DNA of 64,000 bases from Desulfobacillus sp041396245 (GTDB lineage Bacteria; Pseudomonadota; Gammaproteobacteria; Burkholderiales; Rhodocyclaceae). Below the pieces are notes generated by a model. It saw only the letters and a list, made by a program, of their open reading frames with translations, was not told where the DNA came from and did not search any database. This document shows, piece by piece, positions 51,643 through 61,811 of this stretch. Location of the stretch: the NCBI GenBank assembly GCA_041396245.1, contig JAWKYW010000015.1, forward strand, positions 1-64,000, read 5' to 3'. A program made the position numbers and the translations under genes. Each line of letters opens with the position of its first letter. The stretch's first letter is position 1.

Positions 51643-52584
51643 TCAGCCCAGCATGGCGTCGAGCACCATCATCACGGCAAAGCCGGCCATCAGGCCGACG
51701 GTGGCCGGCGTCTGGTGGCCGTTGCGGTGCGTCTCCGGGATGACCTCGTGCGAGACGACGAAGATCATGGCACCGGCGGCCAGGCCCAGCCCGATCGGGT
51801 AGGCGACCGCCATCCCGCTGGAGAGGCCGACCCCCAGCAGCGCACCGAGCGGCTCGATCAGTCCGCTGGCCCCCGCCAACAGCACCGCGCGGCCGGGCGT
51901 CAGGCCGGCGCCGCGCAGGGCCAGCGCCACCGCCAGCCCCTCCGGCAGGTCCTGCAGCGCGATGGCCGTCACCAGCGGCAGGCCGACGCCCATGTCGCCG
52001 TGCGAGAAGCCGACGCCGATGGCCATCCCTTCCGGCAGGTTGTGCAGGGCAATGGCGAAGACGAACAGCCAGACGCGGCCGCAGCGCTCGAATCCGGGCC
52101 CGCAGGGACCGCCGCGCTCGTGCTCGTGCGGGGTGAACTGGTCGAGGCCGAGCATCAGCAGCACGCCGAGCCCCATGCCGAGCACCACCGCGCCGGCGCC
52201 GGCGCCCTTGCCGCCGAGGATGGCCGTGCCGGCCTCCAGTCCGGGGATCAGCAGCGAGAAGGCGCTGGCGGCGAGCATCATGCCGGCCGCCATGCCGAGC
52301 ATGCTGTCTTCCACCCGCTGCGGGATGCCGCGCAGGAACAGCGCCGGCACGGCGCCCAGGGCGGTGGCGGCAAAACCGGCGGCGCCGCCGATGAGCGCAA
52401 AGCGCAACACCGCCGTCGCCTCGCCCGTAGCGATCTGCAGCAGGCTCTGCCCGAGCAGCGCGATGACGGCCAGGGCGGAGAGCACCAGCCCCCAGGCGGC
52501 GAAGGGATGGCTGCGCGCATGCGCGCGCAGCGCGTCGAGCCAGCCTGGCTGCGATGCGATGGCGGAGGCGTTTGCGTTGCTCAT
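51643..52584 (-). CDS. ZIP-family metal transporter
   Basis: The 313-residue protein has about eight membrane segments with ZIP motifs HNLPEGMAIG (TM4) and ALQDLPEGLAVA (TM5), plus HEVIPETH near the end and a loop HEHERGGPCGPGFERC with His and Cys. It resembles GufA/ZupT importers of zinc or other divalent metals. The second motif has QDLPEG where many members have H-x-x-P-E. It is convergent with the SPFH gene (four bases apart). Confidence 0.9.
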   Translation of the reverse strand: MSNANASAIASQPGWLDALRAHARSHPFAAWGLVLSALAVIALLGQSLLQIATGEATAVLRFALIGGAAGFAATALGAVPALFLRGIPQRVEDSMLGMAAGMMLAASAFSLLIPGLEAGTAILGGKGAGAGAVVLGMGLGVLLMLGLDQFTPHEHERGGPCGPGFERCGRVWLFVFAIALHNLPEGMAIGVGFSHGDMGVGLPLVTAIALQDLPEGLAVALALRGAGLTPGRAVLLAGASGLIEPLGALLGVGLSSGMAVAYPIGLGLAAGAMIFVVSHEVIPETHRNGHQTPATVGLMAGFAVMMVLDAMLG

Positions 52585-52780
52585 GCGAGGAGTCTAACCG
52601 CGCCTGGCCTGACCATCAACGCAGGCGCCGCAATCGCCGCCATGGCGGATCGCCATTATGGCCAAGCGGCCGCGACGGCTCCTGCGACTTCGAGGACAGG
52701 GAGCGCGGATGCCAGGGGCCTTGAACCCGGCTGCTTCCGCGGCGGCGCAAGGGTGGCGCGCCGCAGCCGGATGAAGCACA

Positions 52781-54013
52781 ATGCGGCGGCAAACGACAAT
52801 GCCCCGCATGAACGAAAAACCGCTGCTGTCCGCCGACCTCGTCGTCATCCTCTCCGGCATCACCGCCGCGCTGCACGTGGGCAAGCTGCCGACGGCGCTG
52901 CCGCTGCTGCGCGATGCGCTCGGCATCACGCTGCTGCAAGCCGGCTTCCTGCTTTCGCTGGTGCAAGTCGCCGGCATGTCGCTGGGTCTTCTGCTCGGGC
53001 TCGCCGCCGACAGCCTGGGCCTGCGCCGCAGTCTGCTGGCCGGGCTGTCCATCCTGGCGGCCGCCAGCGCGCTGGGCGGCTGGGCGCGCGACGCGACGGA
53101 CCTGCTCTGGCTGCGCGCGGCGGAAGGCCTCGGCTTCCTGCTCGTCTCGCTGCCCGCGCCAAGCCTGATCCGCCAGCTGGTGCCGCCCGGACAACTGAGC
53201 CTGCGCCTCGGCCTGTGGGGCGCCTACATGCCGCTCGGCACCGCGCTCGCCCTGCTCTGCGGACCCTGGGTGATGGCCGCGCTGGACTGGCGCGGCTGGT
53301 GGTGGGGGCTTGCTGCGATCTCCGCCGGCATGGCGCTGCTGGCGGCGCTGCGCGTGCCCTCGGACGCCGCACGGCGGCGCGCGGCATCGGCCCGGCCGGC
53401 GAGCGAAAGCCAGGCATGGCTGCATCGCCTGCGCCAGACCCTGGCGGCCAGCGGACCGTGGCTGGTGGCGCTGACCTTTGCCATGTACTCCGGACAGTGG
53501 CTGGCGGTGATCGGCTTCCTGCCTTCCGTCTACGACCAGGCGGGCGTCTCGGGCACCATGGCGGGTGCGCTGACGGCCTTCGCCGCGTTGTGCAACGTGG
53601 TGGGCAACGTCGGTTCCGGCCGGCTGGTGCATCGCGGCGTCCGCCCCCAGCTGTTGCTCCACGCCGCTTTCGCCGCCATGGCGCTGGGCACCTTCATCGC
53701 CTTCGCCCTGCCCGAGGAACAGGTGGTGCTGCGCTACCTCGGCGTACTGATGTTTTCCGGTTTCGGCGGCATGATCCCGGCCACGCTATTCATGCTGGCG
53801 GTGCGCTTCGCACCCAGCGAGCAGACCGTGTCGACCACCGTCGGCTGGGTGCAGCAGTTTGCCTCCCTCGGCCAGTTCCTCGGCGCCCCGCTGGTGGCCT
53901 GGGTGGCCGGTCAGGTCGGCGGCTGGCAGTGGACCTGGGCCGTCACCGGTGCCGCCTGTCTCGTCGGCGTACTGCTCGTCGGCCGCATGCCGCTGAAGCC
54001 CGTCAGCAAATGA
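52781..54013 (+). CDS. Major facilitator superfamily transporter
   Basis: The protein of up to 410 residues has 12 membrane segments and typical MFS loop motifs (GLAADSLGLRRSLLAGL between TM2 and TM3). It resembles the CynX/NimT-like group, but the substrate cannot be told. Three in-frame ATGs (52781, 52799, 52808) are possible starts, none with a clear ribosome binding site. Convergent with the nnrS gene, with one base between stops. The 196-base gap upstream holds nothing recognisable. Confidence 0.85.
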   Translation: MRRQTTMPRMNEKPLLSADLVVILSGITAALHVGKLPTALPLLRDALGITLLQAGFLLSLVQVAGMSLGLLLGLAADSLGLRRSLLAGLSILAAASALGGWARDATDLLWLRAAEGLGFLLVSLPAPSLIRQLVPPGQLSLRLGLWGAYMPLGTALALLCGPWVMAALDWRGWWWGLAAISAGMALLAALRVPSDAARRRAASARPASESQAWLHRLRQTLAASGPWLVALTFAMYSGQWLAVIGFLPSVYDQAGVSGTMAGALTAFAALCNVVGNVGSGRLVHRGVRPQLLLHAAFAAMALGTFIAFALPEEQVVLRYLGVLMFSGFGGMIPATLFMLAVRFAPSEQTVSTTVGWVQQFASLGQFLGAPLVAWVAGQVGGWQWTWAVTGAACLVGVLLVGRMPLKPVSK

Positions 54014-54014
54014 A

Positions 54015-55171
<1,157 letters not shown>

Positions 55172-55175
<4 letters not shown>

Positions 55176-55378
55176 TCAGCCTCGAAGCCGGCGTCGACGA
55201 TGGCGCGCTTCATGTCCTCGCGCGTGACGCGGCCGGCCTCGAATTCGACGCGGGCGCTTTTCTCTTCCAGCGAGACGTCCGCCCTGGCCACGCCGGGCAG
55301 CGCGGCCAGCACGTTGGTGACGCTCTTGACGCAGCCGCCGCAGGACATGCCTTCAATCTTGAGTGTGGTGCTTTCCAT
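55172..55378 (-). CDS. copZ: Copper chaperone (heavy-metal-associated domain)
   Basis: The 68-residue HMA protein has the metal motif GMSCGGC in a ferredoxin-like fold (KIEGMSCGGCVKSVTNVLAALPGVARADVSLEEKSARVEF). It probably delivers Cu(I) to the CopA pump encoded upstream on the same strand. It overlaps nnrS by four bases; a palindromic repeat separates it from the ankyrin gene. Confidence 0.93.
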
Positions 55379-55401
55379 GTTCGTTCCTTTCGCAGCTAAC
55401 T

Positions 55402-55443
55402 TCTCCCTCTCCCCGCGCGCGGGGAGAGGGCCGGGGTGAGGGG
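55402..55443. repeat. CTCCCTCTCCCC-type palindromic repeat
   Basis: CTCCCTCTCCCCGCG and its complement CGCGGGGAGAGGG, then CCGGGGTGAGGGG, in the ankyrin-copZ gap. It is a widespread REP class and may stabilise or attenuate the transcript. Confidence 0.7.
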
Positions 55444-55445
55444 CA

Positions 55446-55940
55446 TCAGCAGGGCTTGCCGGGCTTGCAGCCCTTGAGCACCCACAGGGACATGATGCCG
55501 GCCGTGAGGTCGGCGCGCGACTTGCGCGCCAGCGACAGCGGCGTGCGCCCGTTGGCCGACCTGGCATCGATGTCGGCGCCGGCTTCCAGCAGCAGGCGCG
55601 CGTGTTCGGACTTGTCGGCGTAGGCGGCCATGTGCAGCGGCGTGAGGGCTTCCAGGTCGCGTGCGCGCGCATTCGCGCCGGCCGCCAGCAGGACCTTCAG
55701 CGGGCCGATGTCGGGGTTGGTGGCGGCCATGTGCAGCGGCGTGGCGCCCCTCGGGTTGCGCGCATCGCGCATGGCCGGGTCGGCCGCGAGGATGCGCTCG
55801 ACCTCGGCGGCGGTGCCCAGGCGGGCGGCGTCGTGGATGGGCAGCTCGTTGGCGCCGAGGGTCGCTTGCGCCCAGGAAAACGGGGCCGCGGCAAAAGTCA
55901 GTCCCCACAACACGGCGAATACAAGGCGATGCAGCTTCAT
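55446..55940 (-). CDS. Secreted ankyrin-repeat protein in a copper operon
   Basis: The 164-residue protein has a signal peptide (cleaved after AQA, about 26) and three to four ankyrin repeats (RNPRGATPLHMAATNPDIGPLKVLLAAGANARA; LEALTPLHMAAYADKSEHARLLLEAGADIDA; NGRTPLSLA). It ends in a two-cysteine tail GCKPGKPC that could bind metal. It is presumably periplasmic. Its stop and start positions give an ATGA overlap with copA, so the two are coupled. The signal peptide includes AVLWGLTF, a 24-base motif copy. Function unknown. Confidence 0.88.
   Translation of the reverse strand: MKLHRLVFAVLWGLTFAAAPFSWAQATLGANELPIHDAARLGTAAEVERILAADPAMRDARNPRGATPLHMAATNPDIGPLKVLLAAGANARARDLEALTPLHMAAYADKSEHARLLLEAGADIDARSANGRTPLSLARKSRADLTAGIMSLWVLKGCKPGKPC
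55894..55917 (+). repeat. 24-base dispersed motif, copy 13
   Basis: Full core match within the signal-peptide codons of the ankyrin gene, where the coding strand reads AVLWGLTF. Confidence 0.85.
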
Positions 55941-58333
55941 TGATCTCTCCGGACCGGTTTCCAGCGCCGCAGCAGCAGCGAATTGCTCACTACCGAGACG
56001 GAACTCAGGGCCATCGCCGCGCCGGCGATCACCGGGTTGAGATAGCCCAGCGCCGCGAGCGGGATGCCGAGCACATTGTAGATGAAGGCGAAGAACAGGT
56101 TCTGGCGGATCTTCGCCAGCGTCGCGCGCGAGAGGTCGATGGCGTCGGCGACCGACAGCAGGTCGCTGCGCATCAGCGTCACGTCGGCCGCCTCCAGCGC
56201 CACGTCCGAGCCGCCGCCGATGGCGAAGGAGACGTCCGCCGCCGCCAGCGCCGGCGCGTCGTTGATGCCGTCGCCGACCATGCCGACGCGCTTGCCGCCT
56301 GCCTTCAGCTTCGCCACCGCCGCCGCCTTGTCCTGCGGCAGCACTTCCGCCTCGAAGCGGTCGATGCCGGCTTCGCGTGCGATGGCCGCCGCCGTGGCGG
56401 CGTTGTCGCCGGTCAGCATGACGACTTCGATACCCTGCGCCTTCAGCCGCGCCACCGCCTCGCGCGAGGTCGGCCGCAAGCGGTCGGCGACGCCGATGAG
56501 GCCGAGCAAAGTCAGTCCGCGCGACACGGCGACGACGCTCTTGCCGCCGTTCGCCAGCGGCGCCAGCAGCGCTTGCGGCACCGCCACGCCGCGCCCGGCG
56601 AGGAAGCCCGGCGAGCCGAGCGCGTAGTCGACGCCGTCGAGTGTCGCCGTGAGGCCCTTGCCGGGCACGGCGCGCAACTCTGCCGGCTGCGCCAGCGCAA
56701 TGCCCTGCTCGCGCGCCCGCGCGACGATGGCCTCGGCCAGCGGATGGCTGGCGCCCTGTTCCAGGCTGGCGGCGATGCGAAGGAGTTCCTTGTCGCCGAG
56801 GCCCTCCGCCGGCACGAGGTCGGTCACCTCCGGCTTGCCCAGCGTCAGCGTGCCGGTCTTGTCCACCACGATCACCTCGACGTTCTTCGCCAGCTCCAGC
56901 GCCTCGGCATTCTTGACGAGGATGCCCGCCGAGGCGCCGCGCCCGGTACCGACCATGATCGCCGTCGGCGTCGCCAGGCCGAGCGCGCAGGGGCAGGCAA
57001 TCACCAGAACGGCGACGGCATTCACCAAAGCGTTGGTGAAGTCGCCCGTGAACAGCCACCAGCCGGCGAAGGCCAGGAGCGCGATGGCCGTCACCACCGG
57101 TACGAAGATCGCCGAGATGCGGTCAGCCAGACGCTGCACCGGCGCCTTCGAGCCCTGCGCCTGTTCGACCATGCGGATGATGCCGGCGAGCAGGGTGTGG
57201 CTGCCGACGCCGGTGGCGCGGCACTGGATCAGTCCCTCGCCGTTGACCGTGGCGGCATACACCTTGTCGCCGAGGCCCTTGGCGGCGGGCAGGCTCTCGC
57301 CGGTGAGCATGGCTTCGTTGACGCTGCTGGCGCCCTCCACCACTTCGCCGTCGACCGGCACGCTCTCGCCCGGCCGCACGACGAAGACGCCGCCGGGATG
57401 GATGCTGTCGACCGGCACCTCGACGAGTTCGCCGTCGCGCAGGATGCGCGCCGTCTGCGGCTGCAGGCGGATCAGCGCCTCGATGGCGGCGGAGGTCCTG
57501 GCCTTGGCGCGCGCTTCCAGCAGTTTCCCCATCAGCACCAGGGTGATGACGGCGGCGGAAGCCTCGAAGTACACGTGCTGGTGGTGCAGGTCGAGCATCG
57601 TCACCACCGCGCTGAAGCCCCAGGCCATCGAGGTGCCGAGCGCCACCAGCACGTCCATGTTCCCCGCGCCGCCGCGCAGGGCGTGATACGCGCCGACATA
57701 GAAGCGCCAGCCGATCCAGAACTGCACCGGCGTGGCGAGCGCGAACTGCAGCCAGCGCGGCAGGATGTCCTGGTGCTCGCCCGTGAACATCGCCCCCATC
57801 TGCGCCACCAGCGGCAGCGTCAGGACGACGGAAATCCAGAAGCGTTTCAGTTCGGCGCGATAGGCGGCGGCCTTGCGTTCCTTCTCGGCGGCGCGCGTGT
57901 CGTGGCCGGACTCGCGCGCGTCGTAGCCGGCGCGGCGCACGGCGGCGATCAGGGATGCCGCGTCGGCCTGGCCCGGCACGAAACGGATGTTCGCCTTCTC
58001 GCTGGCGAAATTGACGTTGGCCTCGACGCCGGGCAGCTTGTTCAGCACCGTCTCGATGCGCGTGGCGCAGGCGGCGCAGGTCATGCCGGAAAGCGCCAGG
58101 TCAAGCGACTGCGGCGGCACCTTGAAGCCGGCCTTCTCGATGGTCGCGACCAGCTGCGGCGCGCTGACGGTGCCGGCATCGAATTCGACGCGGGCGCGCT
58201 CGCTGGCGAAGTTCACCGCCGCCGACACGCCGGGCAGCTTGTTCAATTGTTTTTCGATGCGCGCCGCGCAGGCGGCGCAGGTCATGCCCTCGATGGGCAG
58301 GTCGACCGCGGAGCGGGATTCGGGCGCGTTCAT
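55937..58333 (-). CDS. copA: Copper-exporting P1B-type ATPase
   Basis: The 798-residue pump has two N-terminal HMA domains (GMTCAAC at C19/C22 and at C86/C89), eight membrane segments, the ion motif CPC (VIACPCALG), phosphorylation site DKTGTLT, and GDGINDAP. The last two membrane segments have the YN and MxxS residues of Cu(I) pumps (FFAFIYNVLG; MALSSVSVVSNS). It exports Cu(I) to the periplasm. Two HMA domains favour CopA over the cytochrome-oxidase pump CcoI. A loop between the P-domain parts reads AVSRGLTL, a 24-base motif copy. Confidence 0.96.
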   Translation of the reverse strand: MNAPESRSAVDLPIEGMTCAACAARIEKQLNKLPGVSAAVNFASERARVEFDAGTVSAPQLVATIEKAGFKVPPQSLDLALSGMTCAACATRIETVLNKLPGVEANVNFASEKANIRFVPGQADAASLIAAVRRAGYDARESGHDTRAAEKERKAAAYRAELKRFWISVVLTLPLVAQMGAMFTGEHQDILPRWLQFALATPVQFWIGWRFYVGAYHALRGGAGNMDVLVALGTSMAWGFSAVVTMLDLHHQHVYFEASAAVITLVLMGKLLEARAKARTSAAIEALIRLQPQTARILRDGELVEVPVDSIHPGGVFVVRPGESVPVDGEVVEGASSVNEAMLTGESLPAAKGLGDKVYAATVNGEGLIQCRATGVGSHTLLAGIIRMVEQAQGSKAPVQRLADRISAIFVPVVTAIALLAFAGWWLFTGDFTNALVNAVAVLVIACPCALGLATPTAIMVGTGRGASAGILVKNAEALELAKNVEVIVVDKTGTLTLGKPEVTDLVPAEGLGDKELLRIAASLEQGASHPLAEAIVARAREQGIALAQPAELRAVPGKGLTATLDGVDYALGSPGFLAGRGVAVPQALLAPLANGGKSVVAVSRGLTLLGLIGVADRLRPTSREAVARLKAQGIEVVMLTGDNAATAAAIAREAGIDRFEAEVLPQDKAAAVAKLKAGGKRVGMVGDGINDAPALAAADVSFAIGGGSDVALEAADVTLMRSDLLSVADAIDLSRATLAKIRQNLFFAFIYNVLGIPLAALGYLNPVIAGAAMALSSVSVVSNSLLLRRWKPVRRDQ
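56508..56531 (+). repeat. 24-base dispersed motif, copy 14
   Basis: Full core match inside copA; the coding strand reads AVSRGLTL. Confidence 0.85.
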
Positions 58334-58345
58334 GATGGTTCGATT

Positions 58346-59050
58346 CTATACGGCGCAGACAATTCCCTGCCATAGGCGTCCGCCGAGCGACGTGGCGTTG
58401 AACAGGCCCCAGACGCCGAAGCCCAGCACCAGCAGGCCGGCGGCGAGGCGCAGCGGCCGCCCCTGCACGACGTCGCGGAAGCGCTTCAGCAGCAGGCCGG
58501 CCAGCAGCAGGTTGGGCAGCGTGCCCAGACCGAAGGCCAGCATCAGCCCGGCGCCGCGCAGGGCGCTGCCGGTGAGCAGGGTCATCGAGAGCACGGAATA
58601 CACCATGCCGCAGGGCAGGAATCCCCACACCAGGCCGAGGGGATAGGCGCGCGCCACCGTGGTGGCGGGCAGGAAGCGGCGCGTCAGCGGCTGGATACGC
58701 GCCCAGAACTTCTGCCCGCCGCGCTCGAGGAAAGTCAGTCCCTGCGGCACGCCGATCAGGTACAGGCCGAGGGCGATCAGCATCAGGTTGGCCAGCACGT
58801 ACAGCGCCAGCTGCACCGGCAGGGCGTCGTTGAGGAGCAGGCCGGCCTGGCCCACCGCGCCGAGCAGCGCGCCGGCCAGGGCATAACCGGAGATGCGGCC
58901 GAAGTTGTAGGCGAGGTGCAGCGGCCACTGCGGGCGGTCGTGCGGCATGTTCACCGTCAGCGCACCGACGATGCCGCCGCACATGCCGAAGCAATGCACG
59001 CCGCCGAGCAGGCCGACGAGGAATACTGCTATGAAGCCGGAATCGGGCAT
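58346..59050 (-). CDS. TauE/SafE-like (UreH-type) membrane protein
   Basis: The 234-residue protein has six or seven membrane segments and the motif GGVHCFGMCGG in the first, as in the sulfite exporter TauE/SafE-like proteins found beside cbb3 oxidase maturation genes. A second cysteine motif, GFLPCGMVYSVL, is similar to CcdA/DsbD-type sequences. Its role may be copper or thiol handling for oxidase assembly. It lies 12 bases before copA on the same strand. A membrane-adjacent segment reads GVPQGLTF (24-base motif copy). Confidence 0.85.
   Translation of the reverse strand: MPDSGFIAVFLVGLLGGVHCFGMCGGIVGALTVNMPHDRPQWPLHLAYNFGRISGYALAGALLGAVGQAGLLLNDALPVQLALYVLANLMLIALGLYLIGVPQGLTFLERGGQKFWARIQPLTRRFLPATTVARAYPLGLVWGFLPCGMVYSVLSMTLLTGSALRGAGLMLAFGLGTLPNLLLAGLLLKRFRDVVQGRPLRLAAGLLVLGFGVWGLFNATSLGGRLWQGIVCAV
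58731..58754 (+). repeat. 24-base dispersed motif, copy 15
   Basis: AAAGTCAGTC-N8-ACGCCG inside the TauE/SafE-like gene; the coding strand reads GVPQGLTF. Confidence 0.78.
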
Positions 59051-59055
59051 GCGGG

Positions 59056-59128
59056 TAAGCGGTGAGCGGTGAGCGGTGAGCGGAGCAGGATTTTACCGCT
59101 TACCGCTCACTGCTCGCCGCTCACCGCT
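59056..59128. repeat. GGTGAGC tandem repeat with inverted copy
   Basis: Three GGTGAGC units (AAGCGGTGAGC...) are followed after about 10 bases by CCGCTTACCGCTCACTGC...CGCTCACCGCTT, an inverted and partly diverged version. It fills the hemN-TauE gap and would fold into a long hairpin, perhaps ending the hemN transcript. Confidence 0.75.
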
Positions 59129-60523
59129 TCAGATGACTTTCGAATAGCGCGCCCGCTCGCGGTCGGCGCGCAGGTAGCGGTCGAACACCATGGCGATGGC
59201 GCGCACCAGCATGCGGCCGCGCGGCTGCACGCTGATCCACTTGTCGTCGAGCTTGAGCAGCCCGCCCCGCTCCATCTCGCGCAGGTCGGCGATCTCGGCG
59301 GCGAAGTAATGCTTGAAGTCGATCAGGTGGGCGACTTCAAGTCCCTCGATGGAGACCTCGAAGTGGCACATCAGGGCCTGGATGATGGAGCGGCGCAGGA
59401 GATCGTCCGGCGTCAGCTCGATGCCGCGGTAGACCGGCAGCACGCCGTTGTCGAGGCGGTCGTAGTACTCGTCGAGGGTCTTGACGTTCTGGCAGTAGCT
59501 GGGGCCGACCATGCTGATGGAGGAGATGCCGAAGGACATCATGTCGCACTCGGCGTGGGTCGAGTAGCCCTGGAAGTTGCGGTGCAGGCGGCCCTGGCGC
59601 TGGGCCACGGCGAGCTCGTCGTCCGGCTTGGCGAAGTGGTCCATGCCGATATAGACGTAGCCGGCCTCGGTCAGGCGGCGGATGGCGAGTTGCAGGATCT
59701 GCAGCTTGGCGTCGGCCGTCGGCAGCTCGCCCTCGGCGATGCGCCGCTGCGGCTTGAACAGGCTCGGCAGGTGGGCGTAGTTGTAGATCGACAGGCGGTC
59801 GGGCGAGAGGCGAATGACCTCTTCGAGCGTGCGGTTGAAGCTGATGACGTTCTGCTTGGGCAGGCCGTAGATGAGGTCGACGGAAATCGACTTGAAGCCG
59901 TTGGCGCGCGCCGCGCGCAGCACGGTCTCGGTCTCCTCGATGCTCTGCACGCGGTTGACCGCCTCCTGCACCGCGAGGTCGAAGTCCTGCACGCCGAGGC
60001 TCATGCGGTTGAAGCCCAGTTCGCCGAGCAGGGCCACGGTCGCCGCGTCGACCTTGCGCGGGTCGACCTCGATGGAATACTCGCCATTGGGCATCAGGCG
60101 GAAATGCTCGCGGATCGAGCCCATCAGCTGGCGCATCTCCTCGTGCGAGAGGAAGGTCGGCGTGCCGCCGCCCCAGTGCAGCTGCACCACGTCGTGGCTG
60201 CCCTCCAGGTAGCCGGCCTGCATCGCCAGTTCCTTGTCCAGGTATTTCAGGTACTTGGCGGAGCGGCCGTGGTCCTTGGTGATGATCTTGTTGCAGGCGC
60301 AGTAGTAGCAGATGGTGTTGCAGAAGGGGATGTGCACGTATAATGAAAGCGGTCGACTGATGCCGCCGACCGTGCGCTTGCCGAGCCAGAGCCGGTAGGC
60401 TTCGGCATCGAAGGCCTCGACGAAGCGATCGGCCGTCGGGTAGGACGTGTAACGGGGTCCGTTGACGTCGAACCGGCGAATCAATTGCGGGTCGAAAATA
60501 AGATCCTGAAAAGTCGCGTTCAT
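59129..60523 (-). CDS. hemN: Oxygen-independent coproporphyrinogen III oxidase
   Basis: The 464-residue radical SAM enzyme has the cluster motif CNTICYYCAC (C68, C72, C75, C77), HWGGGTPTFL, and GIGYSTHAECD-like FQGYSTHAECDMMSFGISSIS of true HemN. It makes protoporphyrinogen IX without oxygen. ATG 60523 (MNATFQDL) is used; the frame is open 15 codons upstream. An FNR box lies 109-122 bases upstream, so anaerobic activation is likely. Confidence 0.96.
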   Translation of the reverse strand: MNATFQDLIFDPQLIRRFDVNGPRYTSYPTADRFVEAFDAEAYRLWLGKRTVGGISRPLSLYVHIPFCNTICYYCACNKIITKDHGRSAKYLKYLDKELAMQAGYLEGSHDVVQLHWGGGTPTFLSHEEMRQLMGSIREHFRLMPNGEYSIEVDPRKVDAATVALLGELGFNRMSLGVQDFDLAVQEAVNRVQSIEETETVLRAARANGFKSISVDLIYGLPKQNVISFNRTLEEVIRLSPDRLSIYNYAHLPSLFKPQRRIAEGELPTADAKLQILQLAIRRLTEAGYVYIGMDHFAKPDDELAVAQRQGRLHRNFQGYSTHAECDMMSFGISSISMVGPSYCQNVKTLDEYYDRLDNGVLPVYRGIELTPDDLLRRSIIQALMCHFEVSIEGLEVAHLIDFKHYFAAEIADLREMERGGLLKLDDKWISVQPRGRMLVRAIAMVFDRYLRADRERARYSKVI

Positions 60524-60631
60524 GTGGTACGGACGGTATAGCGGCAACTCGGGCGGCAGCTCCGGCAACCGCGCTGGCAGCCACCCTGCGGAATCGACTG
60601 GACAAGATGCCGCAACGTGCCGGATATCGTA

Positions 60632-60645
60632 TTGACATGGATCAA
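60632..60645. promoter_or_regulatory. FNR box between hemN and fnr
   Basis: TTGAC-ATGG-ATCAA matches the FNR consensus TTGAT-N4-ATCAA in nine of ten bases. It is centred 115 bases from the hemN start, giving a plausible class II site with a leader of about 75 bases, and overlaps the apparent fnr start codon. Confidence 0.75.
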
Positions 60646-61422
60646 AGCGGCAGACCCAACGAGAGAGAAAGTGAGGCGGCTTTGCCCAACAAGTCCGCAG
60701 TCCCGATCAGCCTGGTCACCATCAAGGCGGCCTGCTCCCAGTGCAGCCTGCACGAGCTGTGCATCTCCGAAGGACTCAGCAAGGAAGAACTGGCCAAGCT
60801 CGACAGTCTGGTCGGCGCCCGCCGCAAGCTGAAACGCCAGCAAGCCCTCTACCGCGCCGGCGACGCCTTCGAGGCCCTCTACGCCATCCGCACCGGCTTC
60901 TTCAAGACCGACGTCCTGCTCGAGGACGGCCGCGAGCAGGTCACCGGCTTCCAGATGGCGGGCGAGATCATCGGCATGGACGGCATCGGCACCGAGGTGC
61001 ACACCTGCAACGCGGTGGCGCTGGAGGACAGCGAGGTCTGCGTCATCCCCTTCGCCCAGCTCGAGCAGCTCTCGCGCGAGATCCAGGCGCTACAGCACAA
61101 CTTCCACAAGGTGATGAGCCGCGAACTGGTGCGCGACCAGGGCCTGATGATGCTGCTCGGCACGATGCGCGCCGAGGAGCGCCTGTCCGCCTTCCTGCTC
61201 AACATGTCGCAGCGCTTCACCACGCGCGGCTACTCGCCGGCCGAGTTCCACCTGCGCATGACGCGCGAGGAAATCGGCAGCTACCTCGGCCTGAAGCTGG
61301 AGACGGTGAGCCGCGCCTTCTCGCGCTTCCAGGAGGAGGGGCTGATCGCCGTGCAGCAGAAGCACATCCGCATCCTGAACGGCGAAGGGCTGAAGAAGCT
61401 GCTCAATACCCGGCCCAGGTGA
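60637..61422 (+). CDS. fnr: Oxygen-sensing regulator FNR
   Basis: The 261-residue Crp/Fnr protein has the [4Fe-4S] ligands C33, C36, C42 (ACSQCSLHELC) and C135 (EDSEVC), an effector-type barrel, and an FNR-type recognition helix (LETVSRAFSRFQEEG with E-x-x-S-R). It switches genes for anaerobic life. ATG 60637 sits inside the FNR box. TTG 60682, with GTGAGG five bases before it, may be the true start and would free the box. The 3' end overlaps sirB2 by 20 bases, convergently. Confidence 0.95.
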   Translation: MDQSGRPNERESEAALPNKSAVPISLVTIKAACSQCSLHELCISEGLSKEELAKLDSLVGARRKLKRQQALYRAGDAFEALYAIRTGFFKTDVLLEDGREQVTGFQMAGEIIGMDGIGTEVHTCNAVALEDSEVCVIPFAQLEQLSREIQALQHNFHKVMSRELVRDQGLMMLLGTMRAEERLSAFLLNMSQRFTTRGYSPAEFHLRMTREEIGSYLGLKLETVSRAFSRFQEEGLIAVQQKHIRILNGEGLKKLLNTRPR

Positions 61423-61801
61423 GGAAGCCCCGGGGGTCCTTCGTCAGCGCCACCGAGACGATGTAGGCGAAGCTGGCCAGCGCGGCCAGCCAGAAGCCCG
61501 CGCGCAGCGCCTTGCTGCGCCCGCGCCGCAGGGCGAACATGCCGAAGCCGATGTAGGCCAGCAGGCCGAGCACCTTGGCCGTGACCCAGTCGTGCACGAA
61601 GGGATACTGCTCCAGCACGACCGACAGGCCGATGGCGGCCGCCAGCAGCAGGGTGTCGTTCACATGCGGCACCACCCGCACCCAGAGCCGGTTGAGCATC
61701 GGCGAATCCGTCAGCATCCAGATGCCGCGCAGGGTAAAGCCGGTGACCGAAATCACGACGAAGGCGATGTGGAGATGCTTGAGCAGAAAATAGGCGGTCA
61801 T
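61403..61801 (-). CDS. SirB2-family membrane protein
   Basis: The 132-residue protein has four membrane segments (FLLKHLHIAFVVISVTGFTLRGIWML at the start) and matches the SirB2 family, whose function is unknown. Found near respiratory and denitrification genes in related bacteria. The end overlaps fnr in convergent orientation by 20 bases; nnrS stops 10 bases upstream of its start. Confidence 0.88.
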   Translation of the reverse strand: MTAYFLLKHLHIAFVVISVTGFTLRGIWMLTDSPMLNRLWVRVVPHVNDTLLLAAAIGLSVVLEQYPFVHDWVTAKVLGLLAYIGFGMFALRRGRSKALRAGFWLAALASFAYIVSVALTKDPRGFLTWAGY

Positions 61802-61811
61802 GCGTTCGATA

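Noticed and set aside
55937..58333. CcoI/FixI (cbb3 oxidase copper pump) as identity of the ATPase
   Set aside because: Two CxxC HMA domains and the operon with copZ favour CopA; no cco structural genes or ccoS are present.
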